Shown here: positions 1 to 8,870 of the stretch, piece after piece | Layout: every line of letters begins with the position of its first letter | Numbering within the stretch: position 1 is the stretch's first letter | From: FEN-1350 sp964386005 | Lineage (GTDB): Bacteria > Planctomycetota > Phycisphaerae > Sedimentisphaerales > Anaerohalosphaeraceae | Length of the DNA stretch: 64,000 nt | NCBI GenBank assembly: GCA_964386005.1 | Contig: CAYLSB010000019.1 | Span: forward strand, 3,188-67,187 | Reading direction: 5' to 3' | Notes under the pieces: model-generated | Databases searched by the model: none | Told to the model about the DNA's origin: nothing | Seen by the model: the letters and a program-made list of their open reading frames with translations, nothing else | Translations under genes and position numbers: made by a program

Positions 1-2
1 CG

Positions 3-1667
3 ATCGGCCAGCAGCGATTGTATTTCCTCGATCCCGACGAACAGCGAACCGTGCGGATTGCCCTGACGGCGCCGGAGGAGGAAGGGATCTATTATCTCCG
101 CGCGCAAACGGATGTGAATCAGGCCGTGACCGAGGGCAATGAGGACAACTGGTCGGCGATGATGCAATTGCGAGTGGAAGGAACGGCGATCCGGAATCAT
201 CCGCCGGAACTACAAGCCATCGGCAATCAGAGCGTCGCCGAGATGCAAACGCTGCGGCTGACGATTGCGGCAAGCGATCCGGATTCGGATACGCTGACAT
301 TCACGGCGGCGCCGCTGCCGCGAAGGGCCGCCTGGGCCGGCAACATCCTGACGTGGACTCCCGACTTCGACCAGGCGGGGTCGTATTCGATCACGTTTAC
401 GGTAACCGACGGGGAATACACCGACAGCGAAACGATCGTGATCACCGTGCACAATGTCAATCGGCCGCCGATTCTGGAAACGATCGGATCGCAGGACCTC
501 GTCGAAACGCAAACGCTGTCCCTGACCGTTCGAGCCGTCGATCCGGACGGGGATGCCGTGATGTATTCGATACAAAATCTACCCGACGGAGCGAGTTTTG
601 TCGATCGGCTGTTCCAGTGGACCCCGCGCGAGGATCAGGCGGGGACGTATGCGGTTACGTTCGTCGCGTCGGACGGCCAGAGTCAGCATTCCTCGTCCGT
701 CGAGACCATTCTCATTACGGTCCGGAACCTCAACCGGCCGCCGAATGCCGACGCCGGCGAAGATCAGACGCTGACCGATTCCGACAGCGACGGAGTCGCA
801 ATCGTCGTGCTGGATGGAAGGGCGTCTTCCGATCCGGATTCGGATCCGCTGACCTTTCTCTGGTCGGATAACCTGGGAGATTCGATTCCGGCCGAGCCGA
901 ATCCGCAGGTCGCATTGCGCGTCGGTCACCATGCCATCACGCTGACGGTTCAAGACAGCGGCGGATTGGCATCTTCGGACATCGTGAATGTCGTAATCAA
1001 CCCGGGTCCCGTGATTCCTCACGCGCCGGTCCTGGAACCCGTCGCCGATGCAACCGTTGTGGAAGGCCGCCGGTTGACCATCGAGTTGTCGGCAACGGAT
1101 CCGGACGGGGACGCCGTCGAGTATTCCGCCGTGGGACTACCTGAGACGGCGACCCTCGATCCGCGGACAGGCGTGTTTTCCTGGCAGCCATGGTATGACG
1201 ATGCGGGGACGGTTCAGATCACCTTCATCGCTACCGCGGCCGGTTTGCAGGACATGAAATCGGCGACTCTTACCGTTACCGACAAACCGCTTTCCAGTTG
1301 GTATCGGCGATGGCTCATCAAGAAGGCGGTCCTTTCCCCGCTCGATCCCGATTCGTCATTGTTTTTGGAGTTATCGGACCAACAGGTTCTTGAAAATCAA
1401 TCCTTGATTGTGTTGCTGGGACCTGCCGATTTATCGGTGATCTATTCGTCCGACAACCTTCCCGATGGGGCGAGGATATCCGGAAATCAATTTTCCTGGC
1501 GGCCGTGGTACGACCAAAGCGGAGAGTATTCGATACGTCTTACCGCCCAAAACGACAAGGTCATTCAGACCCGATCGCTTCGGATCCGGGTCATCAATGT
1601 GCTTTTATCGGACTACGATCGTCGTTGGATCGACCGCTTTGATAAACCCGATCGTGCGGGAAATTGA
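3..1667 (+). CDS. Multi-domain Ig-like/PKD surface protein, 5' truncated by the window
   Basis: The reading frame is open to the first base of the window, so the N-terminus is missing; about 554 residues are visible. The visible start resembles the end of a CARDB-type beta-sandwich. It is followed by two cadherin/putative-Ig modules (each with a DPD/DSD motif and a W-T-P strand), a PKD-like module (NADAGEDQTL ... SSDPDSDPL) and two more Ig-like modules, the last ending at the stop. There is no dockerin, PEP-CTERM signal or transmembrane segment at the C-terminus. The role is inferred as structural or adhesive at the cell surface or secreted, because such repeats usually act as stalks or binding modules. 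The related Ig and LamG protein downstream suggests a small cluster of surface proteins. Its exact binding partner cannot be read from sequence. Confidence 0.85.
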   Translation: MGQQRLYFLDPDEQRTVRIALTAPEEEGIYYLRAQTDVNQAVTEGNEDNWSAMMQLRVEGTAIRNHPPELQAIGNQSVAEMQTLRLTIAASDPDSDTLTFTAAPLPRRAAWAGNILTWTPDFDQAGSYSITFTVTDGEYTDSETIVITVHNVNRPPILETIGSQDLVETQTLSLTVRAVDPDGDAVMYSIQNLPDGASFVDRLFQWTPREDQAGTYAVTFVASDGQSQHSSSVETILITVRNLNRPPNADAGEDQTLTDSDSDGVAIVVLDGRASSDPDSDPLTFLWSDNLGDSIPAEPNPQVALRVGHHAITLTVQDSGGLASSDIVNVVINPGPVIPHAPVLEPVADATVVEGRRLTIELSATDPDGDAVEYSAVGLPETATLDPRTGVFSWQPWYDDAGTVQITFIATAAGLQDMKSATLTVTDKPLSSWYRRWLIKKAVLSPLDPDSSLFLELSDQQVLENQSLIVLLGPADLSVIYSSDNLPDGARISGNQFSWRPWYDQSGEYSIRLTAQNDKVIQTRSLRIRVINVLLSDYDRRWIDRFDKPDRAGN

Positions 1668-1720
1668 ATCGGCTCTCCGACCCCTTTTTGTTATCGGACG
1701 ACGACGGGCCAAGGTCTTCA

Positions 1721-1749
1721 TTGACCGACAGAAGATTGTATCGTAAGTT
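1721..1749 (+). promoter_or_regulatory. Possible sigma70-type promoter before the LamG/Ig gene
   Basis: TTGACC at 1721-1726, a 17-nt spacer, then TAAGTT at 1744-1749. The -35 is good and the -10 is weak. It lies about 75 nt before the start codon at 1825 in a 157-nt intergenic stretch. Confidence 0.35.
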
Positions 1750-1824
1750 TTATCGTGTGGTCTTATATTCCTACGCATAGAAGGAAATCGGTTGAATGAA
1801 CTCGACAAATAAATATCGGGGGGT

Positions 1825-3904
1825 ATGATGAAACGGCGATGCACAATCCAAGGGATGATGGTGGGACTTTGCCTGCTGAGCGCCGGCTGGGTAGTCGATG
1901 CGAAAGCGGGGATGTTCCGCGCCGACCAGTATTACACCTGGGGAATCGATACCAGGGATCTGGCCATTCCGGACGGGTCGATTATCACCAAAGCGGTGCT
2001 GACCATTCATGACATTCAGGGATGGAAAAATGACGGCACCGACCGACTGTACGTGCATTTGGTGGAAAACCCGATTGTCGGATTAAGTGAATTTGTGGAT
2101 GAGGATTCTTCTGATTCTTTCGCCGACAAAAACAAAGCCCTTCAATCCCAATACCAATCCAACCGGTTGTTCGTTTCCCTGCAGGAAAACAACGACGCGC
2201 TTTCCTGGGTATGGAACATCTTTCAGGCCCCCTTCCAGTTTCTCCTGTCCGACTCGTCCCAGGTATCGTACAGTTCGTCGCTGATCGAGTTGATTGATTA
2301 CGCCGGCACGGGCGGCAGTTTTGGATTCGGCCTGGATCCGGAGGTGCGCAATTACACGTATTCTCGTATGACGCTGGAGCTGACGATTGATGCGTACGAA
2401 GGAACGGCGGCGCAGAACATACTGACTTTCGAGATTTCGGATGAGGCGATTCCCGTGGCGCTGTGGGCGATGGACGACACGGCGGACACGACGAAGATCA
2501 CGGATACCAGCGGACACAGTCTGCATGGCGTTGCACGACAAAACACTTCGGTATTGACCGCTCCTGGCCGCCTTTCTACCGCGATTCGGTTCAACGGAAC
2601 CTCGGATTATATTCTTTGCGGCAACAGCGCCCAGTTGTTGCCGAGTGCGTGGTCCGTGGCGGCGTGGGTGAAATGCGAAGATACCCCAACCCCAACCTTG
2701 TTGTCGTTCGGGAATCAGCAGTCATCGGTCAAGCTGCAGAATAACAACGCCGGAAGACCCGCCATCATCATGGGGTCAGGCAATTACCGAACCTTCGATC
2801 CCGCGGCATGGACGACGTTGAAAGACGGCCAATGGCACCACATCGTGTTCACGATGCCCGGCGATGCGATGGATTCGATCCAGTCGGCGCAGATGTACCT
2901 GGATGGCATGCCGGTGTCCGTTGTGGCAACGCTGGCCACCGGTACTCAGATCGCCAAAAGCGGATTCTTTCTCGGCAATACGGATGTTTCAGGCACACAA
3001 AGATTCCAAGGGGCCATGGACGAAGTCCTGTTTTACAATCGCGCTCTATCGGAGGTTGAAGTGGCACGATTGTATTCAAGTTATCCCGATGAATCTTCGG
3101 CTCCTATCCTTGAGACGATCGGCGCTAAGAGCGTGGTCGAGGGATCGGCGTTGTCGTTTGTGATCAGCGCGACGGATGCCAACGGCGGCACGCTGACGTA
3201 TTCGGCGACGGGTCTGCCCACCGGCGCGACGTTCAACGCCACCACGCGCACCTTTGCCTGGACTCCCGGCACCGGTACGGCGGGGACATACAATGTGACC
3301 TTCCGCGTTCAGGACAGCGGAGGATTGTTTGACACCGAAATCGTGACGATCACCGTTACGGCCGCCAATGTTGCGCCCGTGCTGACGGATATCGGCGCTA
3401 AGAGCGTGGTCGAGGGATCGGCGTTGTCGTTTGTGATCAGCGCGACGGATGCCAACGGCGGCACGCTGACGTATTCGGCGACGGGTCTGCCCACCGGCGC
3501 GACGTTCAACGCCACCACGCGCACCTTTGCCTGGACTCCCGGCACCGGTACGGCGGGGACATACAATGTGACCTTCCGCGTTCAGGACAGCGGAGGATTG
3601 TTTGACACCGAAATCGTGACGATCACCGTTACGGCCGCCAATGTTGCGCCCGTGCTGACGGATATCGGCGCCAAGAGCGTGGNNNNNNNNNNNNNNNNNN
3701 NNNNNNNNNNNNNNNNNNNNNNNNNNNNNNNNNNNNNNNNNNNNNNNNNNNNNNNNNNNNNNNNNNNNNNNNNNNNNNNNNNTCCTCGGCAACGTCGATG
3801 CGGTCAGCGCTCAGCGTTTCAAAGGCGCCATGGACGAGGTTCGATTGTACAACCGCGTGTTGACGGCGCAAGAGATACAGGCCGTATACCAAGCCGGGCA
3901 GTAG
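1825..3904 (+). CDS. Secreted LamG - tandem Ig-like - LamG protein (interrupted by assembly gap)
   Basis: The start ATG follows a G-rich ribosome site (GGGGGG, 1818-1823). Residues 1-27 form a signal peptide. Residues about 28-205 are an unrecognised beta-rich module and about 210-420 a LamG/concanavalin-A-like domain (ALWAMDD ... WHHIVFTMPG ... GAMDEVLFYNR). Identical 91-residue Ig-like repeats follow and run into the N gap at 3683-3782. Immediately after the gap the sequence again encodes the end of a LamG domain (GAMDEVRLYNR), in a different nominal frame, and stops at TAG 3902-3904. Because the 100 Ns are a placeholder of unknown length, the frame change has no meaning; I take one gene with a LamG-Ig(n)-LamG layout. 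Carbohydrate or glycoprotein binding at the surface is inferred from the folds. Confidence 0.75.
3118..3682 (+). repeat. 273-bp tandem repeat encoding identical Ig-like domains
   Basis: Copy 1 covers 3118-3390 and copy 2 covers 3391-3663; read by eye they are identical. A third copy starts at 3664 with one change (C for T at 3671) and is cut by the gap at 3683. The unit encodes 91 residues, one Ig-like domain. Identity at synonymous sites points to recent expansion or gene conversion. Confidence 0.9.
3683..3782. other. Assembly gap (100 N)
   Basis: A run of exactly 100 Ns, the usual placeholder for a gap of unknown size. It starts inside the third copy of the 273-bp repeat and ends inside a second LamG domain, as expected when an assembler cannot resolve near-identical tandem repeats. 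Confidence 0.98.
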
Positions 3905-3965
3905 GCCAGGGCTCTCGTCCGGCATTTCCGATCTCAAATTACCTTGCAGAATCGGGGGGAAAAAG

Positions 3966-3999
3966 ATACGATCCATTCGGTGATGGATCGTATTTTTTT
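3966..3999 (+). terminator. Intrinsic terminator after the LamG/Ig gene
   Basis: A perfect 11-bp stem (ATACGATCCAT at 3966-3976 with ATGGATCGTAT at 3983-3993), a six-base loop, then a run of T to 3999, with A residues before the left arm. It lies about 60 nt after the stop at 3904 and only 2 nt before the next possible start codon at 4002. Confidence 0.85.
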
Positions 4000-4001
4000 G
4001 C

Positions 4002-6212
4002 ATGGAAACCCTAAGCGATATGGATGACAAGGAATTGGGCCCAAGGTTGGATCGATACCACCCGCTGATTCTGGCCATGGTGGGGCTTGGTGTGGGTTTG
4101 TATCTGATCTGTACCGCCGTACTGGTTTCGGTTGATGGGACGGACTATATCAACAATGCCCGGAAGATCCCGAATTCTTTGGATACGGTTCTTCCCAAAG
4201 AAACTTTTGGATATTCTTTGCTGATCTATCTTTGTCACTCGCTTGCATTCCCATCCGAGGAGGGGATTGAAAGCTGGATTTACGCCGCCCGGATTTTCAA
4301 TCTGGTCTGTTGGATCGGTGCGTGTTTATTGTTATATCGAATAGCCGGTAGATGGGTCGGAGCTCGGCAAAGCTTTTTGGGGGTCCTGACATTGGTGCTA
4401 TTGCCGAAACCGGCGTGGTATGCGGCCGACGTGTTTCGCGACTGGCCTTTTTTGCTGTTTCTGATCGCGGGGATGGGGGCACTGCTGGCGGGGTGTCGCC
4501 GGGGCCGATTGTCGTGGTTCGGCCTGGCGGGTTTGTTATCCGGGGCGGCGTATTGGATTCGCGTGGAGGGCGTCCAAATCGTTATGCTGGGCCTTATGGC
4601 ACTGGGCGTCGAGGGGATTGTCCGGACGACAGGTCACAGTCGGGCAAAACTTGTCACGGCGGGAGCGCTGTTGATCGTCGGTTTTGGTTTGGTGGCCGGC
4701 TGGCTGATAGCGCAGCAAGGGCGCGTCGTTCCAGACAAGCTTCGATTTCAACCGGAAATGGAGGCGTCGTCCGCTGGTCTGCCCGGTCAATGGCAAGAAC
4801 CGTTTCCGCCGATACTGGCGGTTTCACGCGTACCGGAATGGAATCTGAAATGGGTCATTACAACTCCTTATGTATTGCTGAAAGATATCAGCCGCACCAT
4901 GACCTGGCATTTCCTAATCATCGGGCTGGTTGGATTGTGGTCGGCGTGGAGAGGCCTGAAAGGGAATACCACGGCGAGATTCTGGATTGTGTTGTGGGGT
5001 GGATTTCAGATCGTGATGTTGACCTATCTCCACGGGACATACGGGTATATCGGCCGTCGTCATGTGTTACCACTGATTGCGGCGCTGTGTGTGGTGGTAC
5101 CGGAAGGAGCAGAAAGGATCGTGAGCTGGTTTCAAGGCCGAGGAAATCGAACTGCGGGATCATCGAAACAATACAATCCGGCCTGGATCCTGCTGGGGGT
5201 GATGATCGCCGCGAATCTGCCGAGACTGGTCACGCCTCTTCACGGAGACAAACAGCATTATCGACAGGTCAGCCGGTGGTTGGCGGATCATACGCCGCTT
5301 GATGCCCTCCTGATGGTCGATGATCCGCGGATCGGTTTTTACGCGGATCGGAGGTATCTGCTGACATCGTTCCACAGCGGGATTCCCGGCCGATTATGGT
5401 ATTGGGTAACCGATGACCCGGAGAACGCGGCCGCGATCAGCGCCCGCGATGGAATCGGTCAACGGACGGTTTTTTTCGCCGATGAAAAGTCAGGTGACCG
5501 CATCGATGTATTCGAAATGACCACTCCGGACCTGGCAACCCGATGGACAATGGACGACGCGGCCGAATCAACCGTTATAACGGATTCCGCGGATCATCCG
5601 TATCACGGACAAACTCGGCGAAATACGGCCGATCTTGCCGTACCGGGAAAGGCGAATGGAGCAATAGCATTCAATGGTTCGACCGATCACATCGCGTTCG
5701 TGGATTCTTCGCCGCCGCTGCCGACATCGTGGACCATCGCTATGTGGATCCGTTACGAGGAGACACCCAATCCGACGTTGATTTCCTTCGGCAGTTCCCT
5801 ATCCTCCATCCGTCTGCAAAGCGACGGTGACGGAAGGCCTCTGCTATGCATGTGGCGAAAAAATTTCCGATATTTTTCAGTCACAGCATTGGAAATTCTG
5901 AGGGACGGGAACTGGCATCATATCGCTTTTACGATGCCGGGGGCGGAACCGGATTCGATTCAGTCGGCACGAATGTATGTCGATGGGGCCGAGATGGGGG
6001 TTGAAACGACACGAGCCACGGGACCGCAGTATGGAAAGAGACAATTATTCCTGGGGACGAATTCCGCTTCGGGGACCTATCGATTCCGCGGCGCCATGGA
6101 CGAAGTCCGGTTGTATAACCGGGAATTGACGGGGGAGGAAATCGCGCGACTTGCGCGTATGGATTCCTGCGATTGGACCGAAGAGACGATCAGAAACCCG
6201 GCCGGCGAATGA
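4002..6212 (+). CDS. GT-C-like membrane glycosyltransferase fused to a C-terminal LamG domain
   Basis: 736 residues. Residues 1 to about 440 are polytopic, with roughly ten hydrophobic segments. The layout resembles the PMT/ArnT (GT39/GT83) superfamily, including an acidic site in the first external loop (VDGTDYINNARK) where GT-C enzymes keep a catalytic Asp. About residues 515-736 form a LamG domain (WTMDD ... WHHIAFTMPG ... GAMDEVRLYNR) very close to that of the gene upstream. A lipid-linked sugar transferase acting outside the membrane, with a glycan-binding end, is the inferred role. The start is uncertain: ATG 4002 sits 2 nt after a terminator T-run, and ATG 4020 is an alternative; neither has a clear ribosome site. 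The 3' end overlaps the convergent sugar transferase gene by 23 nt. Confidence 0.7.
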   Translation: METLSDMDDKELGPRLDRYHPLILAMVGLGVGLYLICTAVLVSVDGTDYINNARKIPNSLDTVLPKETFGYSLLIYLCHSLAFPSEEGIESWIYAARIFNLVCWIGACLLLYRIAGRWVGARQSFLGVLTLVLLPKPAWYAADVFRDWPFLLFLIAGMGALLAGCRRGRLSWFGLAGLLSGAAYWIRVEGVQIVMLGLMALGVEGIVRTTGHSRAKLVTAGALLIVGFGLVAGWLIAQQGRVVPDKLRFQPEMEASSAGLPGQWQEPFPPILAVSRVPEWNLKWVITTPYVLLKDISRTMTWHFLIIGLVGLWSAWRGLKGNTTARFWIVLWGGFQIVMLTYLHGTYGYIGRRHVLPLIAALCVVVPEGAERIVSWFQGRGNRTAGSSKQYNPAWILLGVMIAANLPRLVTPLHGDKQHYRQVSRWLADHTPLDALLMVDDPRIGFYADRRYLLTSFHSGIPGRLWYWVTDDPENAAAISARDGIGQRTVFFADEKSGDRIDVFEMTTPDLATRWTMDDAAESTVITDSADHPYHGQTRRNTADLAVPGKANGAIAFNGSTDHIAFVDSSPPLPTSWTIAMWIRYEETPNPTLISFGSSLSSIRLQSDGDGRPLLCMWRKNFRYFSVTALEILRDGNWHHIAFTMPGAEPDSIQSARMYVDGAEMGVETTRATGPQYGKRQLFLGTNSASGTYRFRGAMDEVRLYNRELTGEEIARLARMDSCDWTEETIRNPAGE

Positions 6213-7593
6213 GGGTCTGGAAGGTTTTGAGGAGGATCAACAGATCCAGGAAGAGGGAGGCATGTTTGATGTAATAGAGGTCATACTGAAATTTTTCGAG
6301 ATGCCCTTCCATGGAGCCGCCGGCACGGCCGTGGACCTGGGCCCAGCCGGTGAGGCCTGGTTTCACGGAATAGCGGAGGGAGTAAAACGGCATTTGTTCC
6401 TCAATTCGATTCACGAAGAACCGGCGAATCGGACGCGGACCGACAAAACTCATGTCGCCCCTGAGAATCACCAGCAATTGAGGCAATTCATCGAGCCGGT
6501 ATTTTCGGAGGATTTTTCCGAGGCGGGTTACGCGGTCGTCGTTTTCGAGGGCGCCGACCGGGCCGGTGTTTTTTTCCGCATCGGGAATCATGGTACGGAA
6601 CTTGATCACGGAGAAGGGTTTTTCCTGGAATCCGACCCGTTCCTGCACGAAAAAAACCGGGCCGGGCGAGAAAACCTTTTGCAGAAGGATCATGGCCAGA
6701 AAGATCGGAGAGGTCGCAAGCAATCCAAGCAGAGCGCCGCTACAATCCATCAGACGTTTGACATTCCTGAAAAACGGATGGAGAAACGGTTCAATATTCA
6801 GATACGGCGTCGTTTCTCTCTGGAGATAGGAACGGACGGCAACCTTACCGGTGAGAATTTCATACAAATAGTGGCTGTCGTACACCCGGATACCCTGATA
6901 GCGGCACTGATAAATTTTTTTGAGAACCTCGAGCGGCACGTCCGCATGGATCGGAGTCACGATGACATCAACCATTTCACGATCCACGACATCCTGCAGT
7001 TGATCGACGGCGCCGAGATTCTCCAGGGGCGGAGGATTGACGGACGCGTTTTCCGACAACGACAGTACGCCGACGATCTTGAAATCATGGAATCGCATGG
7101 ACTGAATCAGTTCGGGCGTCACGTCATCCCAACCGAGAAACAGAACGCGGGATTTGATCCGATGGCGTGTGCGCAACAGGACGCCGCGGACCATAAACCT
7201 CCACCCCGAAAGTAACACTGCAAGGATCGCATGGTAGATCAGCAGATAGACCATCGTGGTCTGATTGATTTTTAATATCTTGGCCAGGGCAAACATTGTG
7301 CAAAACGAAAGAAAGCACACGCTGGCGACCCATAGCATCGTCCGCAGTTTTTCTTTGACGGCGACTTCATACAGTTCAAAAATATAGCAAAACGTCACAA
7401 TCCAAAGAGGTACGGGGCAGAACTTCCACGGTTTGAGCGGCCGGACCACGTGCAGAATTTCGTAATGAACCAATCCGGCATGGAGGGCGAGCAGAGCGAG
7501 CATTCCGATTCCCATCAGCAGGAGATCGCCGAGGAGGATGAGAAGTTTCCGCTTGTTTCCGGGTATATGCAATCGGTGGATCATAGGAAGCAC
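6190..7593 (-). CDS. Polyprenyl-phosphate glycosylphosphotransferase (initiating sugar transferase, WcaJ/WbaP type)
   Basis: 467 residues. The N-terminal half has about four to five hydrophobic segments followed by a CoA/NAD-binding-like domain (RVLFLGWDD). The C-terminal catalytic domain has the family signatures KFRTM, DELPQL, RGDMSFVGPRP and PGLTGWAQV after one membrane-inserting helix (ALLGLLATSPIFLAM). The family moves a sugar-1-phosphate from a nucleotide sugar onto undecaprenyl phosphate at the inner membrane, the first step of capsule or exopolysaccharide assembly. It is the last gene of the operon. The GTG at 7593 directly follows the upstream stop at 7594; ATG 7584 is an alternative start. 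It is 3'-convergent with the LamG-glycosyltransferase gene. Confidence 0.92.
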   Translation of the reverse strand: MLPMIHRLHIPGNKRKLLILLGDLLLMGIGMLALLALHAGLVHYEILHVVRPLKPWKFCPVPLWIVTFCYIFELYEVAVKEKLRTMLWVASVCFLSFCTMFALAKILKINQTTMVYLLIYHAILAVLLSGWRFMVRGVLLRTRHRIKSRVLFLGWDDVTPELIQSMRFHDFKIVGVLSLSENASVNPPPLENLGAVDQLQDVVDREMVDVIVTPIHADVPLEVLKKIYQCRYQGIRVYDSHYLYEILTGKVAVRSYLQRETTPYLNIEPFLHPFFRNVKRLMDCSGALLGLLATSPIFLAMILLQKVFSPGPVFFVQERVGFQEKPFSVIKFRTMIPDAEKNTGPVGALENDDRVTRLGKILRKYRLDELPQLLVILRGDMSFVGPRPIRRFFVNRIEEQMPFYSLRYSVKPGLTGWAQVHGRAGGSMEGHLEKFQYDLYYIKHASLFLDLLILLKTFQTLIRRPGF

Positions 7594-8853
7594 TCAGGAT
7601 TCCGGAGGATTCTTTCGGCAGGACTGAAGAAGATCGCGATAGCGCTGACAGAGGAGATCGCGAGGGAAGTTGGCAACGAGAAAGTCTCGGCCGCGAAGGC
7701 CCATCCGGCGACATTGTTCGCGATCTTCCGCCAGGCGTCGAACGGCCTTTGCCAGGGAGTCGAAATCGCCCGGCTCGACGACAAGGCCGCACTTGGCCTG
7801 GCGAACGATCCGCGCCACTTCGCCGGTCGATTCGGACATGGCGAGAACGGCGCGCCCGGCGGCCATGAGACCGAAAAGTTTGGAGGGGACCGAGTAGGCG
7901 CCGAAGCCCCGTTCGAGCGTGACCAGGCCGACATCGCAGGAGGCCAGAAGCCAAGGGTAATCCTGTTCGGTTTGAAAGGGAAGGATTCGAGCGCGATTCA
8001 GTTTTCGATCCTCGATTTCCCTGCGGTATTCCTGACGATGCTGGCCCCGATCGATGAAGATCCACCGCACATTCGGATTATCGCCGATCCGTTCAACGGC
8101 GGCGAGAATTTCCTCGATGCCGTATCGAAAGCTGAGACTGCCGGGATAGAGGATCACAAACGTGTCGGTCAAATTCAGGGAACGGGCCAGGTCATTATCG
8201 CGAGGCAACGGTTTGATCCGATCGGTATCGGCGAAGTGCGGGATGACCTCAATTTTCTCCGCGGGGGTTTTCTTATCGACCAGATTGGACTTCATGGATT
8301 CGGACAGAACGCAGATCCGGTCGGCCCTTCGATAGACCCAGCGTTCGAGCCCGCGAAGAAAACGGAACAGCAGGCGGCGACGAATCAGACCGGCCTCGGC
8401 CAGGATGTCGGGATAGATATCTTCCAGGCAATAGACAAACGGGCATCGTTTGGCCAGGGCGATAAATCCACTGTTGAGGCCGATGGCGATGGGCGGATGC
8501 GACACGGTCATCAGGATATCGAATCGTCTCCGAAGAAACAATCCGACGAGGAGAGAATGAAGGCAGAAGGAGACCATGTTGAGCAGGCGGATCATGATTT
8601 TACACGAATGCAGGATCGACGGGGAACAGACCCAGGTTCGAATGACTTCGGCGCCTTGCCATGATTCGCGAAGAAAGAATTTGCCGCGATACTCATCCCA
8701 TCGTTCGGAACGGCCGGGGACGGGGTAAGGAATGGAGGTCAGGATCGTGACTTCGTGGCCGGCCTGTTGAAGGGAACGAAGCACCTCGGCAAAAATCGGC
8801 TGAATGGAACCTTCGAACGGATACCAGTTCATGGTGTAAAACAACAGTCGCAT
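7594..8853 (-). CDS. GT4-family glycosyltransferase (WcaI/WbuB-like)
   Basis: 419 residues from ATG 8853. The start is chosen because MRLLFYTMNWYPFEG is the typical beginning of the fold and the in-frame codons upstream give no recognisable sequence. The N-terminal Rossmann domain contains TVSHPP. The C-terminal GT-B domain has the YPGSL strand, the nucleotide-sugar loop GAYSVPSKLFGLMAAGRAV and a conserved acidic end. It transfers a sugar from a nucleotide donor onto a lipid-linked acceptor on the cytoplasmic face. It starts 17 nt after the preceding GT4 gene and ends 1 nt before the sugar transferase start, so they should be co-translated. Confidence 0.88.
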   Translation of the reverse strand: MRLLFYTMNWYPFEGSIQPIFAEVLRSLQQAGHEVTILTSIPYPVPGRSERWDEYRGKFFLRESWQGAEVIRTWVCSPSILHSCKIMIRLLNMVSFCLHSLLVGLFLRRRFDILMTVSHPPIAIGLNSGFIALAKRCPFVYCLEDIYPDILAEAGLIRRRLLFRFLRGLERWVYRRADRICVLSESMKSNLVDKKTPAEKIEVIPHFADTDRIKPLPRDNDLARSLNLTDTFVILYPGSLSFRYGIEEILAAVERIGDNPNVRWIFIDRGQHRQEYRREIEDRKLNRARILPFQTEQDYPWLLASCDVGLVTLERGFGAYSVPSKLFGLMAAGRAVLAMSESTGEVARIVRQAKCGLVVEPGDFDSLAKAVRRLAEDREQCRRMGLRGRDFLVANFPRDLLCQRYRDLLQSCRKNPPES

Positions 8854-8870
8854 GGGATGGGTCGCCCGGA

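Noticed and set aside
3118..3682. Regular repeats considered as CRISPR
   Set aside because: 273-bp coding repeats joined head to tail without spacers; they encode Ig-like domains.
1825..4014. Single frame read straight through the N gap to 4014
   Set aside because: The 100 Ns are a placeholder; after the gap only the other frame gives LamG sequence, ending at 3904.
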